Of a stretch of 21,156 nucleotides of DNA, positions 1 through 11,040 are shown in pieces. Location: the NCBI GenBank assembly GCA_036897485.1, contig JAYMTF010001820.1, positions 1-21,156 of the forward strand, written 5' to 3'. Each line of letters opens with the position of its first letter. Within the stretch, counting starts at the first letter, position 1. Source of the stretch: Pelargonium nanum. Its lineage: Eukaryota > Streptophyta > Magnoliopsida > Geraniales > Geraniaceae. The notes below the pieces were generated by a model that worked only from the letters and a program-made list of their open reading frames with translations, was not told the origin of the DNA and did no database searches. Position numbers and translations under genes: made by a program.

Positions 1-120
1 TGATTTTGTTCAAATTTAGTCCTTTTCATGTATCTATTCCGTGATAAATTAGTTCTCTTCCGTGATTTTGTTCAAATTTAGTCCTTTTCATGTATCTATT
101 CCGTGATAAATTAGTTCTCT
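1..120. repeat. 62-bp tandem duplication
   Basis: The segment starting TGATTTTGTTCAAATTTAG at 1 is repeated from 63 almost without change to about 120, giving a period of 62 bp. The array may begin left of the window. Near identity suggests a recent duplication. Related words (GTATCTATT at 123; GATAGATAC in inverse orientation at 161) follow it, so it may be part of a larger decayed transposon. Confidence 0.85.
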
Positions 121-198
121 TAGTATCTATTTTGTGGTGACCATTTTGAACCAAAAGTGGATAGATACAATGAGGACTATTTACTTTTTTATATGCAA

Positions 199-287
199 TA
201 CCAACAACACCTAAAGGGGGGAGGCTCGAACTTGAGACCTTGAGGGGACCAAGCGGCTTAAACTGCTTACCCCAATGGTTGTTGGTA
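199..287 (-). mobile_element. tRNA-like foldback element (possible SINE remnant)
   Basis: A perfect 10-bp inverted repeat, TACCAACAAC at 199-208 and GTTGTTGGTA at 278-287, bounds 69 bp. Read on the minus strand, the interior has a Pol III B-box-like AAGTTCGAGCC (225-235) and a weak A-box-like GGGGTAAGCAGTTTAAGCC upstream of it. The layout of paired ends, A-like box and B box resembles a tRNA or tRNA-derived SINE. There is no convincing anticodon arm, so I do not call a functional tRNA. It lies in a cyclin intron on the opposite strand. Confidence 0.4.
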
Positions 288-396
288 ATAAAACTTTATC
301 TGTGAACCAATTTGACACAAAATGGATGCGAAGGGGAGTATTTTGAAACATATTCCTTTTCTTTTCAAATGATTGGACTCTCTTAACTTCTTGTAG

Positions 397-1266
397 GAGA
401 GATTGATGCTCAACACATTGCAATTCAACATGTCATACCCAACTCCATATGTTTTCATGCAAAGGTTCCTCAAGGCTGCTCAATCTGACAACAAGGTTGG
501 TTTCTTCTTAGTGCCAAGTAGCATTTTTCACACAATCTGAACTTTTAATGATGTTGAACATAACATGAACACAGCTTGAGCTACTGTCCAATTTCTTGAT
601 TGAGCTCTCTCTTGTGGAGTATGAGATGCTGAAATATCCACCATCTCTGCTGGCGGCGGCTGCCATTTACACAGCTCATTGCACTCTATTCGGCTTCAGG
701 AAGTGGAGCAAGACCTGTGAGTGGCATAGCACCTACTCAGAAGACAACCTCTTGTGAGTCTTTTTCTTCCATATCAAATCTTTAACATCAAAATGGCATT
801 TCATGTTTGTGGCTCGTGTTGAAAGTTCATTATTCTATTAAATGTGACAAGTCAAATGCAAACCATTTAGGAGAGCGGGTTGATGCAACTATACACAACC
901 AATGCATTTAAATGAATGGTTTAGATCTAACCCGATACAGTCTTAGGATATATTTGATCAATTGTACCCTCAAATGGGTGGGTTAGTATTGGGTTTACCA
1001 CGAGCATGACACGGTTAAATATATGGTTAGTGTTCATGTCGCGTTGCGGGTCATGACCCAAATGACCTCCCGTAATGGCAAAGTTGTAATAATTGGTCTT
1101 TCTGTTGATGTGCAGAGAATGTTCAAGGTTGATGGTTGGTTTCCACAAAGAAGCAGGAACAGGGAGGCTAACAGGAGTGCACAGAAAGTACTGCACATCA
1201 AAACTTGGCTACATTGCAAAACATGAACCAGCACATTTTCTACTAGACAATAAGTCTCTACCTTAG
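397..1266 (+). CDS. CYCB2: G2/mitotic-specific cyclin B2, 3' part (three exons; 5' end outside window)
   Basis: Exons 397-495, 575-753 and 1116-1266 join in frame to 142 C-terminal residues ending at TAG 1264-1266. All junctions are GT-AG; the intron after 753 splits a Leu codon. B-type cyclins activate CDKs at the G2/M transition. The first exon encodes [18 protein letters not shown], the end of the first cyclin fold into the second. The second exon encodes [20 protein letters not shown] followed by an alanine run, typical of the cyclin C-terminal domain. The last exon encodes [17 protein letters not shown], as in plant B2 cyclins. The NTLQFNMS and HRKYxTSK wording favours B2 over B1. No frameshift or internal stop is seen, so this end looks intact. 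The destruction box and cyclin-box start must lie left of position 1. It is transcribed towards the convergent golgin gene. Subfamily assignment is from memory of Arabidopsis CYCB2;1/2;2. Confidence 0.9.
754..1115 (+). other. Cyclin intron with transposon-like remnant
   Basis: This 362-bp intron has donor GTGAGT at 754 and acceptor TGTGCAG at 1109-1115. Its middle (about 870-1070) has GGGTTGA, CACGAGCATGACACG and GGGTCATGACCC words. These resemble the degenerate CGTGTCGTGT-type repeat seen at 12669-13063. No intact element can be bounded. Confidence 0.3.
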
Positions 1267-2218
1267 CATAATTTTACAGTGACTACTAATTTTCATGATC
1301 CAGCAACTTCAACTTGAGTTGCATCTTGGGAGATAAACTTTGTATTTACTGTTTCTATAAAAAGAAATTGTGTGTTCAAGAGAACCAACCATATGTATGT
1401 TTCTCACTCTAATTTTTTCTATGAGATCAAAGTAGTTGAAATATGCTCCAACAATACTCCCCTTAAGTCGTCGGAGCATGAAATTTTGAAATGCCCAACT
1501 TAAAAAGCGACTCAAAAATTGTTTTTGGCCCAATTCTGCATATGAAATGATATTAAGTTTTGTACGCTCAAGAAATTGGATTCTACACATGAAATAGGAG
1601 ATCAATGAAGAAAAGGGTAAATTGGGTACTATAAAAAATAATGGGCAATCCATTATTTGCAAGTTTTTGGAACAATAAGTAGCATCTTACGTACAATGAA
1701 CACAAGGGTAAAATTGGTACTATAAAAAATAATGGGCAATCTGTTATTTGCAAGTTTTAGGATCAGTAAGTAGCATCTTACGTCATGAAAAACCTTTTAC
1801 CTTTTCTTTTGAGGGAAAACCTTTTAACTTATTTTCTCACAAATTTTCGGTCCAATCCAATCGAAAACAAATATTATTCGGTGCGGTCCAATTTGGGTTC
1901 AATGCACATCCCTAGTTGAGAGGTGCAACGAAAAAGGCTCGGGAATACAATTAACAATTTGTGCATATGGCCAAATAGAAACATTGGCTTGTTTTACAAC
2001 TTTGTGGCTTCCTAAAAACAAAGATTAGTTGAAGAATGCTGATTTTTCCTGCACCCTCTGTTGCTCTATAAAATGGTTATGTATAGTTGAAATTTACAAT
2101 AGCTGAAGAGAGCTCAATGAACAAATGGTTTAGAGTTACAAAAAGAATACATGTTTCCACATCTGACCCGTCTTATGAAAAGAATGGAATCTATTAGTCC
2201 TTCCCTTTCAGGTTGTGA
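1267..2218. other. Convergent 3' spacer between cyclin and golgin genes
   Basis: The stretch contains both 3' UTRs, an 80-bp direct duplication (1613-1783) and a short hAT-like remnant near 1844-1915 (repeated GGTCCAAT words ending CACATCCCTAG). No further gene is seen. Short open frames on either strand lack recognisable protein features. Confidence 0.5.
1613..1783. repeat. Two-copy direct repeat, 80-bp units
   Basis: Copy 1 (1613-1692) and copy 2 (1704-1783) share the core ACTATAAAAAATAATGGGCA and the tail AGTAGCATCTTACGT, separated by 11 bp. They differ by a few substitutions. The TATAAA-like core is unlikely to be a promoter in this convergent setting. Confidence 0.85.
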
Positions 2219-5200
2219 TCATGAAAACGAGAACGTTGAGAAAAGTGAACCTGAACCCGAACCTTCACTCGCTGGACTTTGTTGAGCATCTGTTGAGTCT
2301 TGGTAGGCTTGTTGACACTTCTGAATCTGCATTTCCATATAAAATGGTACAGTAGTTACAACCATAATACCATCTCTAAAAACAGTTCTGTAGGAGTTTA
2401 TGGATATGACGACACGCTAAGAATACATTCAATAATAATAATATAAATTTGTTCTATTAATGCATTCAATTTAAATAGTCACGCCTAGCAAAAAATTAGA
2501 ATAATGTTCATCAGAGCTCAAAAAATTAGAGTTTCTCACCTCTTCGGGACTGAATTGAAGAAGCATTCCAACCACCGGTAACAAGGCCTCTACTTCGCCT
2601 GTTAAGAAAATGTTCATCAGAGTTCATAAAAACAAGATATTGCAATTCAAGCAGTCAATTTATATATATTACAATATTGGTACCTGTTTCAAGAAGCTTT
2701 AAGATGACATTTTTCAGGTATGTCATATCTACTCCTTCCCGCTTCTGCGATCTTTCCATGTTGCGCAGCTCCACCTTCAACATACTTTGCTGCACCCAAA
2801 ATGTTTCGTATTAAAAGAAATGAAAACTTAGTAACATAATTACAATACCCGACAAATGAACACGGTTAAACCCTTTAGAAAATGATATGAAAATTATAAT
2901 TACAATATAACCATGAAGATCAAAGAAAGAGTAAGATGAGAATATCCATCTTGTTCTTTACTCGCAAACTCTAGAGCTGCCATACACCCGCTCAGACACG
3001 CTCTATTTCAAGTGCAGATGGACAAAACAAGTTGGTTCAAAGTTTTTAGCTTGTCAATTGTTCATAGAAAACAACTTTTTTATGACACTCAGCTCTATCT
3101 AAAGGTCATACTCATTGGCCATAATGTCTTCTACTCACTTGGACTAACATTTTCGGTTTCCATCTTATCATCTATAAATCAATTTCATCACAATCACATG
3201 TTATGCAAATTGTCAAAATCGACTGACTAATTTGTGGAGTCATAGTTGGATGATCTAACTAAATGTCCTCTCAAATTGTCCTCGGTGCTAGCTTCAATTT
3301 CTTAATAATGCCATCGACTACTATGTTCCATTTCCATTTAGTTAATTATAAAAGCTGCTGCTCGACTGCCAGTAAACAGCAGAAAGATATATAACATCAG
3401 CAGAGCATCAAACTCCCTCTACCTGTTGGCTATGAAGACGATTTTCACGTTCAAGTTCCTCAATTTCCTCCTGAAGCATAACAAGTATCAGAAAATGTAC
3501 TATAGAGAAACAAATATGTTATAAGTTTGGTGTCGCATACTTGAAGGGCTAATATGTGTCGCTGTGACTGTGCTAGCTCTTCCTCTCTCTGGGCTTGTTG
3601 CCTAGCCAAAAGCTGGAATTTCAAATAAATATTGTTAGTGCAATCAATCAAATGTTCAACACTCACAATTGGATCTGAGCTGTGCCACTCTGCTTCTAAT
3701 TGCTCTTTGGTAAAATATCATATTACATCTTTTGGATGTTCTTTTATGTGAACTATCAAGGATTGATTACATAGCAAAACACTTATAAAAGTAAAAATGC
3801 TATGTACCAGAATCTGCTGCTCTGCCAAAGAGGTATCTAAGTTAGATGCATCCTGTTCTTGTAGGTCTAAAAGGAAAGAAGAAAAAATGTTAGAGCGCTG
3901 CTAAGAACTAAAATGAATTAAGTTCCAACTTGTATCTATAGAAGACATTGAAAGTGTTGCTACTTGCTGGAAGATGTCCCATACCTGTATTGTGATTATC
4001 ATCCTGAAATCAAGCACCATTTTTATCAGCCAAGGAGCACACATGAAAACCAATATACTGGTTATTGGAAAGTCATACGACAATAATGATTATTCAAGAC
4101 TATAAATGACTAGAGGGAAAACCGAGAGGATATTACTAGCGGTCTCAAATCTATAGAACGCTTGAGATTAACATTTTCATCTAAAAGTTTCAATATCTCC
4201 TTGTCCTTCTCCTCAATCATCCTGTCAGCAAGATCACGAAATGAATCACGGTCCTCCTATAGTATAAACCCAGTTAGCGGTAGTACTTGTTAGTTATTCA
4301 AACCAATAGACTACAGCAAAACACAAGGTACCTTCAAGCTTTTATACTGCAGTTTGAGTTCTTCAAATTGGCTTTGCATTTGCAGATCTTGCCCAGATGA
4401 CACTTCATTTTGAGCCTTTAGTGCCTCACATCTCACTGCATACTTAGTATTGTTATTTCAAATATCAATCTCTTTGCATTCTAACGCATCATTAAGTTGA
4501 GGATCAATATATTACATCGCCATGTCTCTTCCAAATTTTGAAGGTTTGTTTCCCAAGCTTTTTTCTCTGATTGGTTGCGACCAATAACAGAATTAAGCTT
4601 TGATTCAATGCTTTTAATCTGTTGCTTGGCATTATTTAAAGCTGCATCTCTAAGATAAATGTGGATTTAGAAAAAGTTGTAGTAACTGCTTCATACATTT
4701 GCAGACAATATGTTTTCCAAAAGAATGTGTAAATGCATTCTAAGTAAAATGAAACAACTGAACATACTAATTGTAGAGTATTTGCAAAATAAAATGAGGA
4801 ACATCCATATAAATAGGCTACCTTTCTTCGAGATCTTTCTCATGGTTTGCAAAAGCGTCCTGAAGATTTTGAAGGGCTGTATCTCTTTCTTCAGATATAG
4901 ACAATACTTCTTTTTCGGCCTCCTAAAAAAGAAAAGAATCTTGATCGGAAGGAAGTCCCATATCTCCTATTTAGTCCAAGTTTCTACATACAATAAGGTG
5001 CAGACAATATACATACTTTTAGAGCTTCCTCAAGAGCATTAAGTTGTTTGCTGTCCTTTGCTTCTGTTATTTCTGCATCTTTTTTCTGGAGAAGTGCATG
5101 AGCACGGAACTTGTAAGATGAAAATTCACTTTCAAGACGGCTGATCTGCAAGAACACAAGAAGACTGGATGAGGCATTTAAGTATTTGAAATATCACATT

Positions 5201-8200
5201 ACAGATGTTCGCAGTAAAGGTGTGTGTGGGCCTCCAGATGTTACCAAGAAGTTCATAGGCAACCCTCAATCACATCACAAGCTGAATCATTGTTTCAAGG
5301 CCCGCTAAATGGTTGATAGTTATTATAAGCACAATCAAGAAAAAGGCAATGCAAGTTCCAAGGGATGGCAACTCCCAACTAAGCTCAATAGTAAGGGTCT
5401 TGACTTCCAAATTTAACCTCATGGAATGAGGATAGTAAATTACCTCCTCCCTGGCAGTAATTAATTCGGCGTCTCTTGCACTTAGCAGCCGGGTTTGCAC
5501 AGACAGTTCTGATTCTAGCTGACCTGCCCAATTTTAAGAGATTGAATGGTCACGCTCACATTTCACTCATTAAAATAAAATATGAAGTTTCATCAAGGAA
5601 TATTATGATACTTCTCATTTTAGCAGCTTCAATTTCTGCACGTATGCAGTTACTTTCAGCAACTTCCAGTTTAGTTTTGAGAGCCTGGGCGGCAGCTTCC
5701 CAACTTTCCTTTTCTTTCTCCTGTATGTATTAATGATTAATAAGTAAGATGTGAATAATAGGATCCACAACTTCAATTCTGGATTATGTAACATGGTAAA
5801 AAAAATGTTCATAATCATTGCAGACAGACATGGGTACACATGCAAACATCAGAATGGATACCAAACAGATACAAGAAACAATTACATGCCATGTGTTTTG
5901 TTATACCGAAATACATCCCTTGATGCTCCTAAATTCTAGCAGTCTTTTCCAAACAGTTTCAGCCTATACATAACCCAAATTGTAGCTAATGCAGATCACC
6001 TGTGAATCTATACATACTCATATCCTATCTTTCCTTTTAAAAGGCTTAAAATATGCTTCCTAGCCAACCAACATACAAATAGGTATCCATTAATTTAGAC
6101 ATCAAACTGTTCACTTGATTCCCTCAGGCACACTTATAGTTTCCATTTAAATCAGAACTACTACTGCCAAATCTATTGAATCAAACATACAAAATTACGA
6201 AATATATATGATAGTTTGCCACCACAGTCAGTAAATCCAAGTAAAAGGAAGCATATATATATCACAAAAGGCCCTTATAGAAATTGTGGACATTTAAGTT
6301 AGAACTCATACATGCTCTTGTTTCAGGTGAAGAAGCTCTCCTTTTACAGATTCTACAACAGCTCTAAGCCTTGCTGCTTCACCTGTTGAAGCTATATCCA
6401 TCTCTGACATCTTAGACTCTTTCTGGGCAAGTAACACCTGCAAGACTAATTTCTTATCACTACGTTTAATGAAAAAAAAATGGACATTCAGAAGCTCTAA
6501 GCTATAAACCTTGAACAAGAGTAAAACAAAACAAAAGTGGCTAAGATATAAATGAAAATCACAGAGACCTGCAGCTCCTTTTTTTCCTATTGTTTTCATT
6601 TCTACAAGTTGCAAAGGAAGCCTTTGGACCACAATTAATGACCTAAATGTGCCAAACACAAAGCAAACCATACAATATAAAAGCTCACCTGCAGTGAAGA
6701 AATGGTTTCAGTAGCTTTATTTCTATCAGAAAATGCATCAGCAATTTGGGCTTCCAGATTCTCAACTATCTAATGCAAAAAACAGAGACAAGATTGAAGC
6801 TAATGCACTATTATATAATTAAAGAAGCAAAGCTTAGGCATCAAGTGCAGGTGTTACCTTCTTATGTTTAGCAGAGAGCTCAGCTATTATAGCTTGCCTT
6901 TTCTCATCAGCAGCTTGCAGTAACCCTCGCATATTTTCCAACAGCTGTGACATAGGCAATGAATTAAACCCATAAGCCACAAGTTGGATCTAATTACTGA
7001 ACTGATGAAACACAAGGATCTAGTATTACTTTTACCAAATTGATGCAGCACCTAACACATGAAAGTTAAGATATTAAACTATATCTCAGATTCTCACTTA
7101 CATTACATAGCTCATAAAATGAAAAAGTAGCACACAAGGCGTTGATGATTACATCAACAAACATACGGCGATAGTTGTAGGGGTCACCATATAACATATC
7201 AAAGTTGGAAAGCCATGCCTAGATTCTCCAAAAACTGCAATCTGACATATACAATGAAGACGAGCAAGATGATCATCTATAATTAATACCTGCTCTTTCT
7301 CCAGAACAGATTGTTGCAGAGTATCAATTGCAATCTCTTTAGGTTCTAATGAATGACGCAGTTCTTCAATGTTGTCGCGAAGTCTGGATGTCACTAACAT
7401 TGTTATAATTATGAAAAATATAAACATGATAAATAAAATTAAAAAAAAGGATTAAATTCATAATTGACCCTCCAACTACACTGATGATCCCCCACCTATT
7501 CAATTTCATCACCATTGCTCAAAAATGCATTTTCATCCATTTTGGATGGAATACTACAGACTTTTTTTACGGAATATTCTTAATTTTTGATGAAATGTTC
7601 TTGATTTTGGACAGAAAGTCCATATACCTTTAAATTTTGGAATGAAAAAAATTAATATTTGGGCAAATGTTATGAAATCTTATAGTTGAGAGATCATTGG
7701 TGATTTAAAAAAAAAAAAAAGCTAGGAGATCAAACATGATACAAGAGTATAGGTGGGCCGGTGGGGTATTACGACTGCTACATGATATAGTTTAAATTAA
7801 CTAAAGAGAAATCCCCTTGAAATGGCTAGAATAGGATATGCAGGATGTTGTCCAAGCCAGTTAAAAAATGGCCACATAACACTTTCATCTAATTACAAAC
7901 TACGATTTCTGCTAGTTATGTTTTGCAATGGGTGAAGTAAAATTAAACAATCCATAGTCTGTCATTACAATATGTCAATACCTAAGAATAAAGACAAATT
8001 GTACCACGAACAATGAGATCATTGGTCACCAGGAATCCGACTCAAAATAACTATCCCTTAATAAATCCATGTGCAATTCTACACACATCATGTTTTCGTT
8101 TTAGGCTAAATGGATTATCATGCACGTTATTAAAGATTTTCAGGCGAACCTAACCCAACATACAACTCAATAGAAAGATTAATAATGGTGCATATAAATC

Positions 8201-10228
8201 ATCTTATAAACAAAGAATCCTAGTCTATGTACTAGCTGGTCCTGTTTGGCAGGTAAGAGATTTTACTTATTGTTTGCACTTCGTAATTGTTGCCTCTCCA
8301 CATCCATTGCTTTCAACGCTTCATTTGCCTGCTGCCGTGTGAGCTCCAGCTCATGCTGCAATACTGACTGTTGGGATGATGCTCTCTCAGCTTTTTCACT
8401 AACATCACGAGACCGGGATTCCAGGTCTTCATTTAACTGCAAACGTCCATATACAGATATTAACTGTTAAGCAAACACCGAGAGAGACAGCTCATAGAGT
8501 TTGTGTATAATGTGAAGAAGCATGGCAGCAGAAACAATGAGAACATTACATTTGTTGTACTTATAGACAATCAAAATATGGTTAAAAGTTACAATGAAAA
8601 CACTGAGTATTATACTTTTCTTATTCTTTATCTATCCACTTGAAAGCCACTTGGTAACCATATTTGACTCAATAACTTGTAACATGCATTAAACATGTGG
8701 ACCTTGGGGATACTCAACAAAATGGAATTTGCCAAAATGTACCAACTCCTAAATGTGGCCTTTCATCATAAAAGAAGTTTATTTTCCTTACTTTTCTATT
8801 CAACTTTATGCATGAAATATATACACTTACCTACATAAAAGGGCAAGTTCCTTGACAGACCATTGAGTAAAATTGCTACATGGAGAACAGCATCAATGTC
8901 AAATTTGAGTGGCAAAAAACTTGATATTGGCCTAAGAATGTCATTCCAGTGATCTAAGAGATCATACTACATTTAGAATATGTACACAACTGAGGTCTGA
9001 GTTGGCAGGATATATAAATGAACCCATCTATCCCTAGAACTTTTTTCCCTGAAAGAGTGTCATGCGCCCATGCCATATAGAAGTTGCCTATTTATAGTAC
9101 AGAATGCTTTATGACGGATGCAGTAACTAACATTCTGCAAGAGCTGCTTCTTGTCTTTATATAAAACCAATCCTGACCATAATAGACACAGACTTCAAGC
9201 AAAACCAAATGATAGAACCAGATTACTGACATAAAGTTCAACATCCTGTAGTAGTACATTTGAAATATAGCACTATGTGAAAAAACATCATGAGGTAAAC
9301 CAAGGGGGGAAAGGAACTTACCTTTTGAACCTCCTGAATACGCTGTTTTGCACGTTTGTGAAGCCTGGTAAACTTGGTATCGAGCTCCGAGTATTTCTCT
9401 TCACGTTTTTTTATTTCTTGGTCGAACTTCTGTTGAGCTATGAAAAGAAACCATGCCAAATTTTCAGGCTAAGAATAGATAACATGTTCATAAAAAGCCA
9501 TTCTTAGAATATTCACACATAACATGCAATAACAGTTTCTTGTTTGTTGGTTTTTTAAGTTGCTTTCATGGCAAATTTCTGTCTTCCAACTTACATACTC
9601 TACCCGGAGATAGTTAACTTAAGAAGGCATACCTGAATTCTGAGGATTTATTCTATAAAAAAACACAGTGATACAATAATAGTGGAAGGTAGAAATTTAG
9701 CAACAATGAAAAGTTGTGGAGCTAAACATGCACGTTGAGAAAACCCCGAAAGGAACGAACATAAACCAAATAAATCTGACCTTCAGCAAGATTAGCAGAA
9801 AGCTCTTGGGCCCTTGAATCTGCCTCTGAGTATGCTGTCTGAAGATGCTTTAGAGCCTCCTCTGCTGCGCCACGTGTTTGTCTTTCTACAAAAAGTTCTT
9901 TATTCAACAATTCTATCCTTTCATGGAGTTCTTTTGCGTCCTCAGATTCCCCACCTAGCTGTCCATTCGCTTTTTCCAATTCCAAACGTTTAAAACCCTC
10001 ATACTGAGACTTGAAGAATTCATTCTCGAATTTGAGCTCAAGAAGCATCTGAAGAAGGTTTTCATCATGCATATCATCTACATGAGAGTGGCCATCATGT
10101 AAACCATTTCTCTCAGCAAGATTTCCGTTACTTTCACTGTACGAGATTGGCAACTGTTTTTCAGGCTTCAAACCATCCTCTACTCGACTTTCCATCATTT
10201 CACCAACATCAATTTCCTCTATCGACAT
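2219..10228 (-). CDS. GRIP: Golgin, GRIP-domain protein of the trans-Golgi network (complete)
   Basis: Twenty-two coding exons: 10228-9781, 9437-9322, 8436-8267, 7383-7290, 6944-6858, 6769-6689, 6437-6312, 5720-5612, 5523-5444, 5145-5017, 4922-4822, 4649-4516, 4435-4332, 4256-4137, 4003-3985, 3866-3808, 3702-3667, 3612-3541, 3470-3423, 2789-2684, 2598-2540, 2326-2219. They total 2406 nt, or 801 aa, close to Arabidopsis GRIP (At5g66030, about 790 aa). Residues 1-60 are acidic and non-helical. Residues about 65-725 are almost continuous coiled coil (LHKRAKQRIQEVQK, QQANEALKAMDVERQQLRSA, FSSYKFRAHALLQKKDAEI). The GRIP domain follows (about 728-770): GVDMTYLKNVILKLLETGEV then LLPVVGMLLQFSPEE. Its conserved Tyr is about Y735 here. 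The family binds the GTPase ARL1 through that domain and tethers vesicles at the trans-Golgi. The tail is Ser/Gly-rich. The start MSIEEIDVGEMM is the first ATG after the leader intron. All junctions are GT-AG; the acceptor of the 3702 exon has a weak pyrimidine tract. Exon 15 is a 19-bp microexon. Confidence 0.93.
5721..6311 (-). other. Golgin intron, nothing recognised
   Basis: This 591-bp intron between the exons at 6437-6312 and 5720-5612 is AT-rich with no repeat, RNA gene or missed exon visible. The flanking exons join in phase as HLKQEH followed by EKEKESWE. Confidence 0.6.
7470..7760. repeat. Imperfect foldback sequence in golgin intron
   Basis: CCCACCTAT at 7491-7499 is inverted as ATAGGTGGG at 7749-7757. 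TGACCCTCCAACTACA on the left loosely mirrors TATAGTTGAGAGATCA (about 7681-7696). The TGACCCTCCAACTA wording is common in dispersed plant repeats. No clear ends or target-site duplication were found. It lies inside the 883-bp intron 8266-7384. Confidence 0.3.
8437..9321 (-). other. Golgin intron, nothing recognised
   Basis: An 885-bp intron separates the exon ending RIQEVQK from the one starting LNEDLESR. It is AT-rich. I found no element boundaries or additional exon; the protein is colinear with the remembered family sequence across it. Confidence 0.6.
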
Positions 10229-11040
10229 CAACCTAATTCCTGCGTTGATAAAAATTTGCAGGACAGCCCCATGAAATGAATTAAATATTGCAGAATAACA
10301 GATGATCAATCACGAGGTTGCTTCAATGCTACAAATCATTAAGTAGCAGAAGCAGCAGAAGCAAAATAAACCATGTTAAATGTGTATGTGCAGTACTTGA
10401 TTAAAATTAAGTTATCAATGGCACTAAAACCATTGAAGTGTCAGGTTATATGCATGAATTTCACAAATGCTTAGTTCACAATCCATAACAAAAAGGAAGA
10501 AATAGGTTCAAAAATTCATATCAAGTAGCATCAGCATTATTAGATTATCCAAATTCAAGCTCATTGCTTAAGAAAAGTATAATCTGAGCAAACAACGGTA
10601 CATGCACAAAACACAGCACACTGAAACTGGAACTTCAAGCTTCCACCAGAATTGCAGAGATCTTCTAATGCATATCAATCTTAATATCCATCAGATAGCA
10701 ATTTCAATGACTCGATACTTTCGAAAAGTATAATCTGAGCGAAATGATCAAAACTCGGTACATTGGAACTCGAATTTCAAGCTTCCACCAGAATTTCAGA
10801 GATTTTCTCATACATATCAATCTTCACATCCATAAGATCGCAATTCTATAACTCATTTGTTTCGATACGAATGGAAATGAAAATTGAATAAGAGATTTGG
10901 AAATTGGCTGACCTTTCGAGCAAGAGAATTGAGAATCGATCGCGACTAGTTCTTCGATTTCAATTCTGCGAGGAGGTTTTGGTTTCGGAGAGAGACGGAG
11001 ATCGTAGCAGGTCTCAACAAAGGTGACGGAACACGATACG
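10229..11040 (-). other. GRIP: Golgin 5' leader exon and leader intron
   Basis: Eleven untranslated bases (10229-10239) precede the ATG after an acceptor reading AACGCAG. On the minus strand a good donor, CGAAAG then GTCAGC, lies at 10913/10912. This suggests a noncoding first exon from 10913 to somewhere near 11035, separated by a 673-bp leader intron. That intron holds a two-copy repeat. The transcription start is inferred, not seen. Confidence 0.6.
10573..10870. repeat. About 151-bp diverged tandem duplication in golgin leader intron
   Basis: AAAAGTATAATCTGAGC occurs at 10573 and 10724. Both copies continue with CGGTACAT, AACTGGAAC/AACTCGAAT-type words, TTCAAGCTTCCACCAGAATT, CAGAGAT, CATATCAATCTT and ATCCAT in the same order. 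Divergence is moderate, so the duplication is older than the one at 1-120. Confidence 0.8.

Larger units (their letters stand above)
1..396 (+). other. Truncated cyclin intron at left edge, filled with repeats
   Basis: No coding exon is visible before the acceptor TTGTAG at 391-396. The stretch holds a 62-bp tandem repeat and a tRNA-like foldback element, listed separately. The donor of this intron is outside the window. Confidence 0.6.

Noticed and set aside
1023..1226. Open frame covering the last cyclin exon in a different phase
   Set aside because: The reading frame giving [17 protein letters not shown] is the cyclin one and joins the upstream exon exactly; the other frame is a shadow.
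1..1266. Cyclin as a transposon-broken pseudogene
   Set aside because: The repeats at the left edge lie in an intron, all three visible exons are intact, and all three motif regions are conserved. The missing 5' part is explained by the window edge.
4710..5042. Plus-strand open frame of 110 codons
   Set aside because: It runs antisense across golgin exon 4922-4822 and the flanking introns; the minus-strand exon fits the golgin family and phase.
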